A stretch of 64,000 bases of DNA, taken from positions 64,501-128,500 of the forward strand of contig NC_058511.1 of NCBI RefSeq assembly GCF_020382885.2, read 5' to 3'. The position numbers were made by a program, and so were the translations under genes. Below, piece by piece: positions 27,913-40,302 of this stretch (positions are counted from its first letter, which is position 1; the number at the start of each line of letters is the position of its first letter). The notes under the pieces were generated by a model, which was not told where the DNA came from, searched no databases, and saw only the letters and a program-made list of their open reading frames with translations. Origin of the DNA: Scatophagus argus. Taxonomy: Eukaryota; Chordata; Actinopteri; Scatophagidae.

Positions 27913-28855
27913 CTACACTCTAATACTAAACGTCATATACTGTTGACCGAGGTTCAACGATATCTTCTGGATGAACTCAAATGTGTTCTTCATACCTTTG
28001 TGGTAATCCAGATGGGGTGCATGAGGGAATCTCATCCATGACAACCTTTCCTTCAAGGATGATTGCAATGCTGTTAATGAGTGGTGGCATGTCCTCAGTC
28101 ATGATTCTAGGAACCCCAACAGGCACCTGGGTGAAGTCACATGCAGAGTCCGAATCCTGCATTAAAAATAAAAGAGCACAAATAAATTAATGTAGTTGTA
28201 GTGTGTTCACTCTCATGATGCACAACATCACATGGAAGAAACAAGCACTCTGGAATACTGTCTTAGAGAGCTCTTTAGATTATGAGCAGGCAGAAATGGC
28301 TGCATTTCAGCACCAAGTCTTAACAAAAAGAATTAAAAAATAAATAAATAAAAAAGGCTATACATCTTCATCTGGGAAGCTCAGATTTGGCTCAAACTTT
28401 GAATGCATTGAAAATGATATAAAACATAGATGTGTTGTTGCAATTTAGTGATATAACCTTCTAAACGCAATTCTATATCGGGCAAAAATTGAAATGAAAC
28501 ATTTTCACCATAGACTAAGATGGAAAATTACTTTCTTCAGCATCACATGTAAGGCATCAAATTTGTATGTAACTCCCAACTGATTAAAAATATGTCACTT
28601 GTTTAATGTTGTGACATCCCCACTTAAATAGGGTTTAGGGTTCGGGTTAGTTTTGGGGAATTTTACTATTGGCTAAACATGAGGTCTGATAATGTCCTAA
28701 AATGTGCACTGTGCGATGGTCAATCATTATCATTATCATTATAAATGTACTTACTGAGCAGCTGAGGAGGAATTCGCTGGAATTATCTCCAAGATTCAGG
28801 GGCAGACATTGCAGGACAGCAGCGCGTGCTGTGGTGATGTCATTGGTCTCATGGA
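27913..28855 (-). pseudogene. SAMD3-like multicopy fish gene, 3' part, broken
   Basis: Two minus-strand segments match a protein family abundant in fish, often labelled sterile alpha motif domain-containing protein 3-like. The segment at about 28855-28748 reads TNDITTARAAVLQCLPLNLG. After an intron, 28157-27913 reads PVGVPRIMTEDMPPLI and IILEGKVVMDEIPS, then in another frame HLDYHKGMKNTFEFIQKISL, ending at the stop at 27915-27913. The family normally has about 14 residues (LPQ-C-LFGL-YA) between these blocks. A small deletion with a frame change has therefore removed them, so the copy is a pseudogene. The N-terminal SAM or ubiquitin-like part was not found. The biological role of the family is unknown to me. 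Confidence 0.55.
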
Positions 28856-29749
28856 AAAGATGACAAAAAAGAATAAGCAGAAGACTATATGAAAGCAAAC
28901 TTAAGTGAAAAAAAAAAATTCTGTGAATGTGTGCGCTCAAGTTACAAAGTTGAATTCTAAAGAATTACTTGCTGTAGGCCTAGTTGAAGTTTGCAAGCAC
29001 ACTACCATAAGGTGGGAATGATGAAGAATCTGAAACAACACATACTTGTGAGGAGGCGATTGAGCGATTTGCATCAAACAGTTGTCTATATTCTATTTAA
29101 TATAATAATTTTGCAATGGTGCATCAAACTAAGACACAAAAATAAACATGAAATAAAAATTAACTAAGAGTGACAACACCATCCAGTCTACTGAGGAAGC
29201 TTCTTATCAGTGAAGCAGCAGTGAGGGAGGAGGTGCAGTGGGACGAAAAGCTGCGGCTGATGCTGAGTTGGTCAGCCTGGGTAAGACCGTTATCTGGTAC
29301 CCTGGTGGCCAATACAGTCTTGGTGACCGAGGGTACCTCTTTTCCAACTGCCGCCAACTTCACTGTCAGACACCACCTAAGGTAGGCTATATGGAGAAAA
29401 AAATGTATTAAATCAGTACAATTTTAACAGTCACGTGTTACCACATTCTCATGTCCTTCATATCTAAGCAAGATTAAATGATGAATTGGTTAATGTTGTT
29501 TCAATAATGTTTGCAGATTAGTGTATTAAAACAGACAGCAATGTCTATGAAAACCTCCTTATTCAGACAAAATGTGTTCTTTCTGTGTTGGTTTTAGCAT
29601 TCAGGGTCTCAGACCATCTGCATGAAATAAACCCAACTGGGTAAAATCACCAGTCTGTGCCAGGCGTCAGCATTTATCAAAATACTGTAGTTATAAATAA
29701 GCGTAAAGAAGCGTAAAAATTACTGAGTGTAATGTACGGTTATGACGGC

Positions 29750-30480
29750 TATGATAACATGATATTTTAGAAAAGTACGACGGCAACGCTCGACTTCCGT
29801 GCTCATCGCGCCTCCAGTTGCCGTCGACGGCCGTGGATCGGTCCGCTGCTCCAGCGCTTCACTCGGCCTGCATTTACCTTTCTCTACTGGGTCAGTTAGG
29901 ACGTGTACTGAGCCCGAGAAGAAGTGACACACTTTTAAGTTCTGCTGCCTGGAACTGAAGCACGGAGCCGGAGCCGGAGCCGGAGCCGCCGCCGTGCACC
30001 ATAGCCTGTTAAGCTAACTGGTTAACTCATACAGCTAAATTAGCAGCTCGTCGTAATCCAGCAGCTAACAGACAGGAACCGGCGGAGACGTGTTAAATAT
30101 AACCACTATACACTGAGGCTCGGTCCACACAGAGTCAGAGCACTTTTAAACGGATTCGCTCATGCTAATCTGCTGCTAACGTCAGCGCTGTGAACCCGCA
30201 CAGACACACACAAGCTAACATGACAACAGAAAGTCGGAAAGTCAGAGAAGTCGGCTTTCTTCGAACAACTCTCATTCCACACATTTAATTATATTAACAA
30301 GATTACAAACAAAAGCTTTACCGAAACTTACCGAAATCAACGTTGGGGTCAGCCTTCGGTGAGAGCACTGGGGCCAGGTGCACGACTTTGACCTCTTGCG
30401 TGTGAATGAGTTTGGCGGTAGCCGTAGATGCGCGCTAACCGGAAATGGACATGCGCACAGAGCGCAGCTCTGTAACTTAA
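29750..30480. promoter_or_regulatory. CpG-rich promoter-like region
   Basis: This is a sharp local rise in CpG in otherwise AT-rich DNA, with a GGAGCC tandem at about 29965-29990 and a possible minus-strand 5' exon ending at a GTAAGT donor around 30330. It could be the promoter of the SAMD3-like gene to its left. No start codon or protein could be assigned. Confidence 0.35.
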
Positions 30481-30722
30481 GTCTCATACCACAAACCATG
30501 CTTTGCTACACACTCAGAAAAAACAAGTTTGTATAAGTTAACTTAACAAGTATGCGGGTAAAAAGTGCAGAAAACTCGATGAGAGAAAGTAAACTTAAAA
30601 AACTAGTATGAATTAAGTTAAATACATCTCATCTTAAGTCAAGACATTGTTTGCATTTACAGTGCAACAGAATAAAGGAAGAGAAAGAAAAGAAAAAAGA
30701 GAAGAAAATAGTGAAGAAGCAC

Positions 30723-31235
30723 AATATCTGAACAAGGTTCAAGGTTTTTATTGGCCATTTGTGCATAAACTTACAGTCCAGGCACATTAGAATTCTTGTG
30801 CAGAGTTCTCTTCGAGTCAGTCAATAATAGGACAATATAATAATAAAAATGTACAAAAGATATAAAATATAAAAGCACTATACACAGTGGTGGAATATGT
30901 ACAATTTTAAATAGTAGTAGTAGTAAATAGTAGTACTAGTAGTACCAAAACAAAGATAAAGGGCAAATAGTATTGCAGAAAAATTGCACAGTTAGAATAT
31001 TGCGTGGTTAAGAGTATTGCACTTTTATCTGAGTGGCATGTGACACACAGAAAATCTGTTTCAGGGGTGGTAATGTACCACATTATACATGCCAGGTGAA
31101 GTGAGGTAGTGTGGGGTTATTATTGCACATGTCCAGGCTTTGTTTTGTCATCAGTCTGATTGCAGCAGGAAGAAGCTGTTGAAGAGACGTGTTCTGTGAG
31201 TGATGATGCTGTCCGCTGCGTCTGCGTCTTTTGTG
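30723..31235 (-). repeat. Non-LTR element 3' end, reverse orientation
   Basis: The sequence begins GTTCAAGGTTTTTATTGGCC and runs through A-rich, TAGTAG-rich sequence to GATTGCAGCAGGAAGAAGCTG. This is the reversed 3' region of a fish non-LTR element. No reverse transcriptase remains. Confidence 0.5.
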
Positions 31236-32369
31236 TTGAGGATGAGGTCGTTCTCTTCTCCATAGACAAGGATGTCATTTACAAGGGTCATGTACCCTGA
31301 CTCAAACAGAGGCAGATGTTTATATTAGAACTTTCCGGCTCAGGTTACGTATGTGCAGACAGAGTGAGTATTCTGTGGGTACTCTGAGTATTCTGTTCTT
31401 AGTACCACAGTGATCGGGATCACAGCACAAACATCAGCTGGACTTTGTGTTTTCCCGACTGTAGAAAGAAAAAAAGTTCTAATGTGCTGCACCACCCACC
31501 TCCACCCTGGATGGTGGACGGAGTCTGACCTACATTTAAGTGGCTCCACCCACCCTGTAGGACCCACCCCCTATCACACACACACACACACAGTGTGGGT
31601 GTGTCTGCTCGCTGAAGTCGTTCCTGTTTGCTTTGGAGTGAAGTCACATCTGCTGCTGAAGTTCTTCAACTGAACTGTGCCAGAAACTAAATTTGAGTAC
31701 TGAGTGCAGGACTGAAGTCAGAAGCTGATCTCAAACAATGAAACTCAAGCCACACCTGAGGCCAAAACTCTACTAAAATAAACTCACTGAAACTACACCA
31801 GGGACTAAACTCTAGACTAAAGTCAGATACCGTCACTTAGGAACCAAACTACAGGCATAACTCTGGTACTAAATTTGGAAACTTGGGGACCAAACTATGG
31901 GAATGAAGGAATAAATCTGGTCCTGAAGATCCCGACATACAGTCGGTGACTAAAGTTTTATTGAGTTATTCCTAGGACTGAAGTCAACAGCTGCAGTTGT
32001 GACTCAACCAGTGACACTAACTTCTGTTGTCAAACTCTCAATCAGTCTAAACCAGATGGTATATCAACATCCATGTAACCATGCTGTACCGTACTGATCC
32101 TTCAGGCAGCGAGAAACATCCTCATGTTGATGTTAAACTTACTACAAACTCAACCCGTCATCTGTCAGCAGATCCGACGAAAAAGATGAGGAGTTCAGGA
32201 GCTGAACATAAAAACAGCAGAATGGTCCTTTAACATGGTGCAATAATGTGCAGCGGCTGCATGTGGAAACAGCAGCAAAGTCTGCCGATGAACACGAGCC
32301 ACATGAGTCCACGTGTGTTGGAGGTACAAACTCACACCTCACACACCAACAAACACACAAACAACCACC
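31236..32369. other. Intergenic DNA with a cryptically repetitive stretch
   Basis: No gene recognised. About 31690-31990 consists of loosely repeated units resembling ACTAAACTC and GACTGAAGTC, possibly an old decayed minisatellite. Confidence 0.4.
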
Positions 32370-32690
32370 CATGGAACATTTTGCACAATGCAGCATTGCA
32401 CAAAACTCAAACTGCTCATGTTGATTGCACTACGGTCATTTTGCGCTACCTTGTCAGCCATTTTGCACTACTGTTTATACTGTTTACACTGGTGTTTATA
32501 TCATCTACTGTTTTTCACTTATATTACACTGTTTTTATACTATATAGCATTGTTTATATTTATATTTATTTTGTTAAGAAACTGGGCTGATACTGGGACC
32601 GGGGAAACTAATTTCGTTCCACTCATGTTTTACGTGTGTGAAATGACAATAAAGCTCCTTGAATCCTTGAATCCTTGAGGTACAGTTTCT
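32370..32690 (+). repeat. Non-LTR element 3' end with ATCCTTGA tail
   Basis: TTTGCACTA and TTGCGCTA-type motifs are followed by AATTTCGTTCCACTC, GAAATGACAATAAAGCTCC and a tail repeating ATCCTTGA. This is a frequent teleost non-LTR 3' terminus. Only the 3' UTR is present. Confidence 0.65.
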
Positions 32691-33930
32691 GGTGGTCTGA
32701 TCCCTAGAAGTCTGAAAAGAGGGACGACCTCTGACCCTGTTTTCAGGACCTTCTGCATATTCAGTTTACACCTGATTCCTGCTTTCACTCTCAAACCAAG
32801 TCCACTCTGAAAAGTCAGGATGTTTGCAGAAACAGGATTTATTTTTGTGTGAAAGTGAGGATGTTTTTGACAAGTTCTTAAGTTTTTTCTCAAAAATTTC
32901 TCTTACAACTCGAGACACATCTAGTGTTTTCTACTCTATTCTACTCTGTGGGATCAGGTTGAACCCTCCCTCCCTCGTTTCCATGACGACAGTCAGCCAG
33001 TGTCCCCCTCATGTAGCTGTGATTAGGAGTAACTGACAAATGCCACCTCGTTGTCCCCCTTCAGTCTTGGACAAAGACGTCAGAAGACATGGACGCATTG
33101 AGGAAATCGAAGCTCCTCTGACAGTCTTCTGTCTTCTGTTATTTTTATTTTACAAAAGAAACGCTGAGCTTTTGGTTTTGTCTCTGGATTTTAAAGATTC
33201 AAGAACTTTGTCATGATTAAATAACTTAACCTTTAATGCTTTCAACAACATATTAAACTTTATTAAACTCTGAGTTTCAAAAGTCAAGTTTGACAAAAGC
33301 AAAAAAAATTTGGTTTTATCTGCCTCGTGTGGACCTCAGGTCTGAAGTGAACTGACTGACTGATGTGCGACGGGTTTTGTAGACGGCAGTAAATCCAAGC
33401 GTACAAAGACAAACGCTCTGTTTTCCTGAGAACAACATGTAACGTGATGGAGCCTTCGTCCTCAAACAGCAGGACGAAGGCGCAGACGGCTCGTCTTCCT
33501 CCTGCTGCTGAGCTCTGCTTCTGTTTTCTGCCTGGAAACTGCTGCCTGAGTGATTTTCTTTCTTTTTTTTCATTTCCTAACCTCACTGAACTTAAAAGTG
33601 AAAATGAACTCACGTCACCCCTGCCTGCTGCCAGATCCTGCTTTTGTCCCAGTTTTTCTGAGTTTACTCTCTCTTTGTGCAGACGCTCGTAGCAGCAGCG
33701 TGTTGAGCTCATTCACTCTGAATAATCGAGCTGTTTATCGGGTTTGTGTGCAGCTCGTCCTGTCAGGGTTGAACTGAGGTCAGTTTCGTCCTACCAGTCA
33801 GACTCACACAGATGAAGTATCACAGCCCGAACGAGCTCTTTGTCTGCCTCGGTCTCAGACAGGGTGACGTAGGACCACAGACCACCATCACCTCCACCCT
33901 CCTCCCCGCTTGTTCATGTCACGGTGATGA

Positions 33931-33963
<33 letters not shown>

Positions 33964-34989
33964 CAGCGCAGCTCGACCCACAGCCTCTGCTGGCAGCTCA
34001 AAGGGTTAACCTGCAGCCACAACAAAGAGCTGGTGCCGGGCTGGCGTGTGCACGGCGGTGTGAGGGAATGGAGGATGGGGGAAGATGGTTGGAGGGGGGA
34101 GGTGTTCTGGCCCCGCCCTAGACTTCTTCACTGGAGAGGCTGTTTACAACCTCAATACATAGGAGTCCCCGAGTTCATCGGCCCAGCAGGGAGGAGGAGG
34201 AGGAGGGGGGTGGACTCACAGGAGAGCAGAGAGGAAAATGGTACAGGAAGAAGACAATAAGGAAATTTATGTTGAGGGCCTCCGAGCTGCAGGATCTGAG
34301 CTTCTCTTTTTCCTTTTGTTCCCATCTTGAGTCTTCATTCGTCTTTGTGTTTATCAGTTTAACAGGTCTGAGTCGATGCAGCATGTGAAGGAAAGAAAAA
34401 ACAAGAAAAACCTGGCGGACTCTTTTTCCTCTGCTGCAGTCGATAATTCACGTGTCCACCATGTGAAGATGTGAAGCAGGGCAACAACTTTTATTATTCT
34501 TCATACAAAACTTCTGCTTTTATCTGCTGCTTCTAAGAGAACAAAAACAGAAGCTCCTTTACAGTTTTCATACTTAGCCTGTAGTCTCTCCTTTATTCTG
34601 TGCTGTGGAAAAACACGCATGTTGTTATAATCTGTAAAGGAACAAAACCGAGCTCCTGTAGTCCACACCTCCTCCTCCTCCTCCTCCTCCTCCTCCTCCT
34701 CCTCCTCCACCTCCTCCTCCTCCACCTCCACCTCCACCTCCTCCTCTGTGTTTACATCTACATTTTACATGAGCGCCACACTGGTCACAATAGACTGCAA
34801 CAGCAGAATCAGAATATCAACAGAAAAGAGTTGATTCACAGGCTGATCAATTTTCATTCAGTTTTATCAGGATTATTTTTCTGTCACCTGACAAATCAGT
34901 TCTTGCAGCTGATTCAGCTAACAACATGAGTTTTATGAAATAATTTCATCCATAAAATCCTTTGGGACAACAAACATACGAACATCAAG
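32691..34989. other. Intergenic DNA with simple repeats
   Basis: No gene recognised. It holds (GAT)n then (GGT)n at about 33925-33963 and a (CCT)n tract at about 34667-34744. The long open frames over these tracts are low-complexity artefacts. Confidence 0.5.
34667..34744. repeat. (CCT)n polypyrimidine tract
   Basis: An almost pure CCT repeat with a few CCA units, about 78 bp long and homopurine on the other strand. It lies about 0.6 kb upstream of the klf11 CpG island. Confidence 0.9.
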
Positions 34990-35135
34990 AGAAAATCAGA
35001 TGTTAAGAATCAATTATATGTTACTTGTTACGTTCTATGTATGCACCAATCACCAAGACAAATTCATAGTAATGTGAAACCTCTTCACTTACAATGCCAA
35101 TAAAGTCAGTTCTGATTCTGATTCTAATTGTTTTG
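34990..35135 (+). repeat. Non-LTR element 3' end, TTCTGA tail
   Basis: TGTGAAACCTCTTCACTTAC and AATGCCAATAAAG are followed by a TTCTGATTCTGATTCT tail. The same family lies in reverse at 58727-58860, where the matching AGTGAAGAGGTTTCACATTA is seen. Confidence 0.65.
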
Positions 35136-35229
35136 ATAACAGGTTTAGTGATGGCTGTTAAAAGTTTCTTTATTTTTTCATCCATAAAAATATCATTAAA
35201 CATGTCGGGTTTCTGAGTTCTGTGGATTC

Positions 35230-35760
35230 ATATCCTTCAGTTGGAACTGATCTTTTTGTTCAATTTGGTTCGACTCGCGCTTGTTCTCTCGAGCCTTTCC
35301 CGCGCGTCCTCGTGCTGTCGCGGTCCCGCCTCGTGCCTGTCTGCCTCCCAACCTTTCCCCCAGTTTGAGCGCGCTGCCGGGTTCACCGGGTTTACTCTGA
35401 CACCGCTGACTCCTGGGCACGCCCCCGACAGCCACGCACCCCGCGTCGAGCCAATCGCGTCGCGACCACGTACTGATCACGCACCGCCTCGCCTCGGATT
35501 GGCCGGAGCTCGCTACACCTTTGCGTGTGATTGGCTGCGTGTTACCACCCGCCAGACTGTTCTGAATTTTGTTTCTGTGTTTTTTTGGGGTTTTTTTTGG
35601 CTCCACTCAGCTGAATCCAGTCTGCTGGCGGAGGCTCCGCGCCGCTGACTGACTGCTCGCACTCCGCCGCCGTCTCTGCCGTTTATTTCAGTTTCTGTGG
35701 CACATTTCAGCTCGTCCTCATGCTCGGCTTCACTGCGGAGCGCGGCAGCCAGGTGAGTCC
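35230..35760 (+). promoter_or_regulatory. klf11 CpG island and promoter
   Basis: CpG-dense DNA ends at the first klf11 exon. It has three CCAAT-type (NF-Y) sites: CCAAT at 35451-35455, and inverted ATTGG at 35498-35502 and 35530-35534. No TATA box is obvious. Confidence 0.6.
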
Positions 35761-38700
35761 GCCTTACAGCCGCTAAGACCGGCTGCCTGGCGGCTGTTCG
35801 GCTGAGATTTAATGATAAAGTTATTGCTGTTATTGTGACTGAGCCGTCAGCTGAGTATACACAACAAACCGCTGGTCTCAGGTCAGCTCCGGCTGCGATA
35901 CGGTCAGCTTGTTGACGCCGCTAGCTGCTTTTTAGTCTTATTTTAGCTGCGGGAGCCGGTTTATCTGAGGTCACGCTGAACCCACACACTGTGTGTTCGC
36001 GTGTGTGTGTGTGTATTCACAACAGTTGCATCACTGTGGTGCATCGCTGTCTCACTAACTTTAGAGGTGGTCTTTGTTCTGAGGCGGACTGTAGTCGGTT
36101 GACTTTGTTGGTGTTGCTTCGTTGCTTTCTGCGACGTGTGGACGTTTTTTCAATTGTACTCACATCATCCCTCTCTCTCGGGGGCATCAAAGTGCAGCTG
36201 ATGATTTTTATCACCGAGTGAAGTTGGTGAAAGTTTAGTCATGTTATGGTTAATGTGATCATCAGTCCAACAGCCCATGCGAACCAAAATGAATGATAAC
36301 ATGAAGTTTTATTATTTTAATCTATTATTTTTGTTTATTCGTGTGCCAGCCAATTGATTTTTGCTCTGTAAAATGTCAGAAAAACACCTGTCACGGTGTT
36401 TATGTTTTCAGGTCACAGTCCAAAACCAAAGATGTTAAGCTGATCATCAAAAACCACTAACCAGTGAGTTTAAACAATCACGAAGGCTGGTCATTAGTCG
36501 CCAGTCAGAATGAATGATAAATGTTCTATCGATGAATCAGGCTGATAAACAAAGAGACAGCAGAGGAAACATGTTGTGTGGATCACTAACACACAGTGAA
36601 TCCGTCTTGTGCCCTGCATTGTTTTCTGCTGCTGTAATCTCATTATGTGCTGCTGTGTGATGTGTTTGGGTGACTCTTTTAGCGTGGGAAATCACAGTAC
36701 CATAGCACAATGCTGCGTGTGTTGATTTTGTTTTCACCAGCTACACTTCCTGTTGGGAGCTTCCTCCCTCTCTCTCTGGGGCGAGTCGGCGCGTGTTAAT
36801 GAGGGAGGGGGCGTGGCTTGTTTCTTCTGTGATAAAGAGGGGGTGTAATATCTGGTTTTCTCCCTCCTGTCATCTGTTCTGGGTGCAGGGGAGGTTCCCC
36901 GTCGGCTGGCTGTACTGGCTGCAGTGGGGCCCTCTCTCTCTCTCTCTCCCTCTCTCTGTATCTATACATGCAGGTCTCTCGCCCCTCGCTCGCCCTCCCT
37001 CCACCCTTCCTGTACGTGCAGTTGAGCATTCACCAGATGCCAGCCAACTTATCCGACTCACCCGGGAGCCCTTTGTCTCCCCCAGTAACCTCCCATAGAC
37101 ATTTGTTCATGTTTAGGATGTAAACGTTTCCCTCGACTGCCTCGTTGTTGTTTTTGAGAGATTTTGCTGTTTGGTATATGTTGGTGCAGCTCAGGATGTG
37201 GCAGCACGATGACCTCATTGGTAATTAGGTGGATGGTGTGAAGTCGACCTCTGGCTTGTCTTCATGAAGTCGTGCAGCGAAGGTCAGCGGCAGCAGTGGG
37301 CGAGTCCTAAAATACTTTGCCTCCTGCTTCTGTTTGTTGTCAAACTGATTTTCTGGACTCAGAAGAAAAGAGAAAAAGAGACAGTTTCATTAGTGAGGGA
37401 TAGTATCTCTCCTGGGAGCCATTTGGGATCCCAGCTCGTATTAGTGATGGCTTTGGACGGAGGCAGAAGACAGCTGTTTCGCTGGCTGTCCAACTGTGTG
37501 GACACAAAAGAAAAAAAAACAAAACAATTCCAGATCATTAGGGAGCTGAGCTGAAAAGACTCTGAAATCCACATTATTTAGACTGAAGAACTCATGTAGG
37601 AGCTCAGCACAGTGTTAATACAACTCAGAACAGAGGACATATTTGGGATCTTTCCTGTGCTTTTATTCAGTCACTGTTAAAAGAAGACACTGGGTCATAT
37701 TATCTGGATTTTCTGAACCCGAAAGACTGTAAACAGGATTACAGGACAGGATAATTTCATGTTAGAAACCCAGCAGAACTCATTTGGGATCCCATTTTGA
37801 GTGTTGCTGCTGCTGTGAACAAGATGAAGGCCCACATTCTGTTCTGTCGGGGTTAACGTGTGCATACATACAATGAAGCGGAGTCCGTGGTGTTAGTGAT
37901 GTGTTCAACACATTTCTGACGGCGCCACACTAATCAAATAAGAGCTGCAACCTGACCTGTCTGACGGGAGATCATGGAGTTAACATGGTTCAGATACATT
38001 TCAGTTTCACTGTGACACCAAAGATGAATAAGAACTGAAAGTTTTGTTTTTGGAAACTTATGGGAAACACGTGAGTTTTGTGGGACCAACACTCTGATTG
38101 TCCTCAGGTTGACCAAAAGGACAGTTGGCAGGTGACCACCATGGAGGTGAAGCCCTGCGTTGAGCATCATGACCTGGAGGCTGCTGAGGCACTTGTCAGC
38201 ATGAGCTTCTGGGGTCAGATTTCACACAAGCCCCGCCCACTGACCCCCACCTCCGATTCCTGTGATTCCATCCATCTCCAGCTGGAGGGGGGAGACACTC
38301 CTAAAGACCTGATTGCTCTGTCCTCGCTGGTAAGAACTGCTTGCTAAACCTGCATTCAGTTTTAGACTGAAAAGTTTACAGCGCTAAAAAGCAGCTGGAA
38401 TCTGACTGACAGTGTACTATCAGTATGTTATCAGTTTTAGCAAATTGAAATAATTTACTTGTCCTAATGAGGACTCAGCCCGAACGAACTGATGAATTGT
38501 GATCTTCTCTGTTGTTTCCCTGTCAGTGTATGACTCCACCCCACAGTCCGAGCTTTGCCGAGGCCTCCACCACTACAGTCCTCACCACCACCTCCATCCT
38601 CAGCCCCACCTCCAGACCAGTCTTACCGCCTCGTGGCCCCGCCTACCTCAGTGATTCCCACATTTTTGTCCCACGACTGTCCTCCTCCTCTTCTGTCACC

Positions 38701-40302
38701 CCAGAGACCTCAGCTCTTCCACCCCAGACAGACATGTCCTGTGTGGCCCCACCTGGCAGAGCGATGGCCACTAGTGTCATTCGCCATACTGCCGACCGCC
38801 TCGTCGCCCCTCCTGCTCCAGCTTCCTCCACCACCCGGCCCACAGAAACCTCCCTGCCACCTAAGCTGGGACCTCCACAGACGCTTCCAGAGGAGAGAGA
38901 CAGACGTCTTGTGTCTCCTGACAGCCCCTCCTCTCCTGTCTCCTCAGCGTTGTCTCCACACTCCTGCCCACTATCTTCCTCCTCCTCCCCTTCCTCTTCG
39001 GTCCTCTGCCAGGTTTTCCCGATGGGTAGCCGGACGGGGATGATCTCTGCCTTTGTCCAGGCTCCGGTTCAGGTGCAGGCTCAGGGGGGGCCCAAGCCCA
39101 TCCTACCACAGTCTCCTTCCAGTTTCGCTCAGCCTCTGCTGGTGGGCTCCACTGTGCCCCAGGGGACTGTGATGTTTGTGGTCCCCCAGCCACCTGTCTC
39201 TCAGCCGCAGGGCCCTCAGACTGTCATGACCCTGGGCAACACCAAGCTCCTCCCCCTGGCCCCGGCCCCAGTTTATATGCCAACAGGTGCGAGCAGCGGT
39301 GCCTCGCAGGCCGACTTCTCCCGTAGACGAAATTATGTGTGCAACTTCCCTGGCTGCAAGAAGACCTACTTCAAGAGCTCCCACCTGAAGGCTCACCTGC
39401 GCACACACACAGGTAGGAAACAGAAGGTTACCTATCTGCTGTCCACTGAAAAATACCGATCTGCAAATTTGGTGACTTTGTCTTCTAAAGGCTGTGAATT
39501 GTTTGCTTTGAGCTAACTGTACTGTTCATCATGTCTTCAGCCACCCTGCAGGGTGTGTCAGGCTGTATGTGGGTACACTGGTGCTACTGCCAAACCAATT
39601 CCAAAGTGTCCAGAGCAGAGTTTGTCCACCCGAGAGCGCTGGAGACTGCAAAAAGCTCCACTCAGAGTCACAGTTATTTAATTCTCTGGGCTGATGTGAA
39701 TGTCAGCAGGAGATCACCAGAGCTATTAGGACTCAACCTGAGGGGGACATCAACGTGGCCACCCAACAGTTGTTGACATGTTTCAGACAAAAGCTGAAAA
39801 CAGGTGTTACCTGATGAAAGGGTTAAGATTTGGAGATACATGTTTCTTAAGGACAGTTTTCTGTTTTGTCTGATCTTTGACCTCCTGGTTAGCATTTACA
39901 TGCTGTGATCTAATAGCTAAAAAAGACAAAGAAAAGCTTTACTGGTGAAAATGAGCCATAAACCTTTAGCTTGTATGCTAACTGTTTGTCCTCTCTTTTT
40001 GTGCAGGTGAGAAGCCGTTCAGCTGTCACTGGGAGGGCTGCGACAAAAAGTTTGCCCGTTCTGACGAGCTTTCCCGCCACCGCCGGACGCACACTGGCGA
40101 AAAGAAGTTTGTTTGCAGTGTGTGTGACCGGCGCTTCATGCGCAGCGACCACTTGACCAAACACGCCAGGCGGCACATGACCACCAAGAGGGCGTCTTCA
40201 TGGCCTGCCGAAACCCGAGACCTCAACAAAGTGGCCCTGCTCAAAGGCCAAAACAGAGGCTCTGCGCTTCCTGTCAGCATGCTGGTCCCCTCAGCCAACT
40301 AA
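35720..40302 (+). CDS. klf11: KLF11 (TIEG2), Krüppel-like transcription factor
   Basis: KLF11 is a nuclear GC-box-binding factor, TGF-beta-inducible and usually repressive. Four coding exons (35720-35752, 38108-38329, 38527-39412, 40007-40302) give 478 residues in frame (human 512). The first exon encodes only [26 protein letters not shown], near residue 35, is the Sin3-interacting helix of the TIEG subgroup. RPLTPTSDS and LCMTPPHSP motifs follow, then a long proline/serine-rich middle, and [12 protein letters not shown] before the fingers. Three C2H2 fingers at the C-terminus have CNFPGC, CHWEGC and CSVC signatures, joined by TGEKPF and TGEKKF linkers and split by the last intron. [10 protein letters not shown] and RRHMTTK favour KLF11 over its sister KLF10. 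Confidence 0.93.

Larger units (their letters stand above)
27462..30664. mobile_element. Transposon-like unit with degenerate inverted ends carrying a SAMD3-like gene
   Basis: The left end reads CTGTAAATTCTAACAAGTTG. The right end, reverse-complemented, reads CACTGTAAATGCAAACAATG. Inside both ends lie AT-rich arrays of TTAAGTT/ACTTAA-type motifs (27480-27900 and 30530-30650), which I recognise as a very common teleost repeat. The unit encloses a broken minus-strand gene (27913-28855) and a CpG-rich stretch near its right end. The CACTG...CAGTG termini recall the EnSpm/CACTA superfamily, but no transposase and no clear target duplication were seen. The assignment is an inference. Confidence 0.4.

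Noticed and set aside
27981-28190. Plus-strand open frame opposite the SAMD3-like segment.
   Set aside because: The minus-strand translation matches a known family; the plus-strand one matches nothing.
29160-29385. Open frames on both strands, with a good donor on the + strand at 29382.
   Set aside because: Neither translation matches the SAMD3-like family or anything else I recognise, and no partner exon was found.
33925-33963. Short regular repeats suggestive of a CRISPR-like array.
   Set aside because: These are plain GAT and GGT microsatellites without spacers, in a eukaryotic genome.
34501-34737. Open frames over the CCT tract giving polyglutamate or polyleucine proteins.
   Set aside because: Low-complexity translation of a simple repeat with no gene context.
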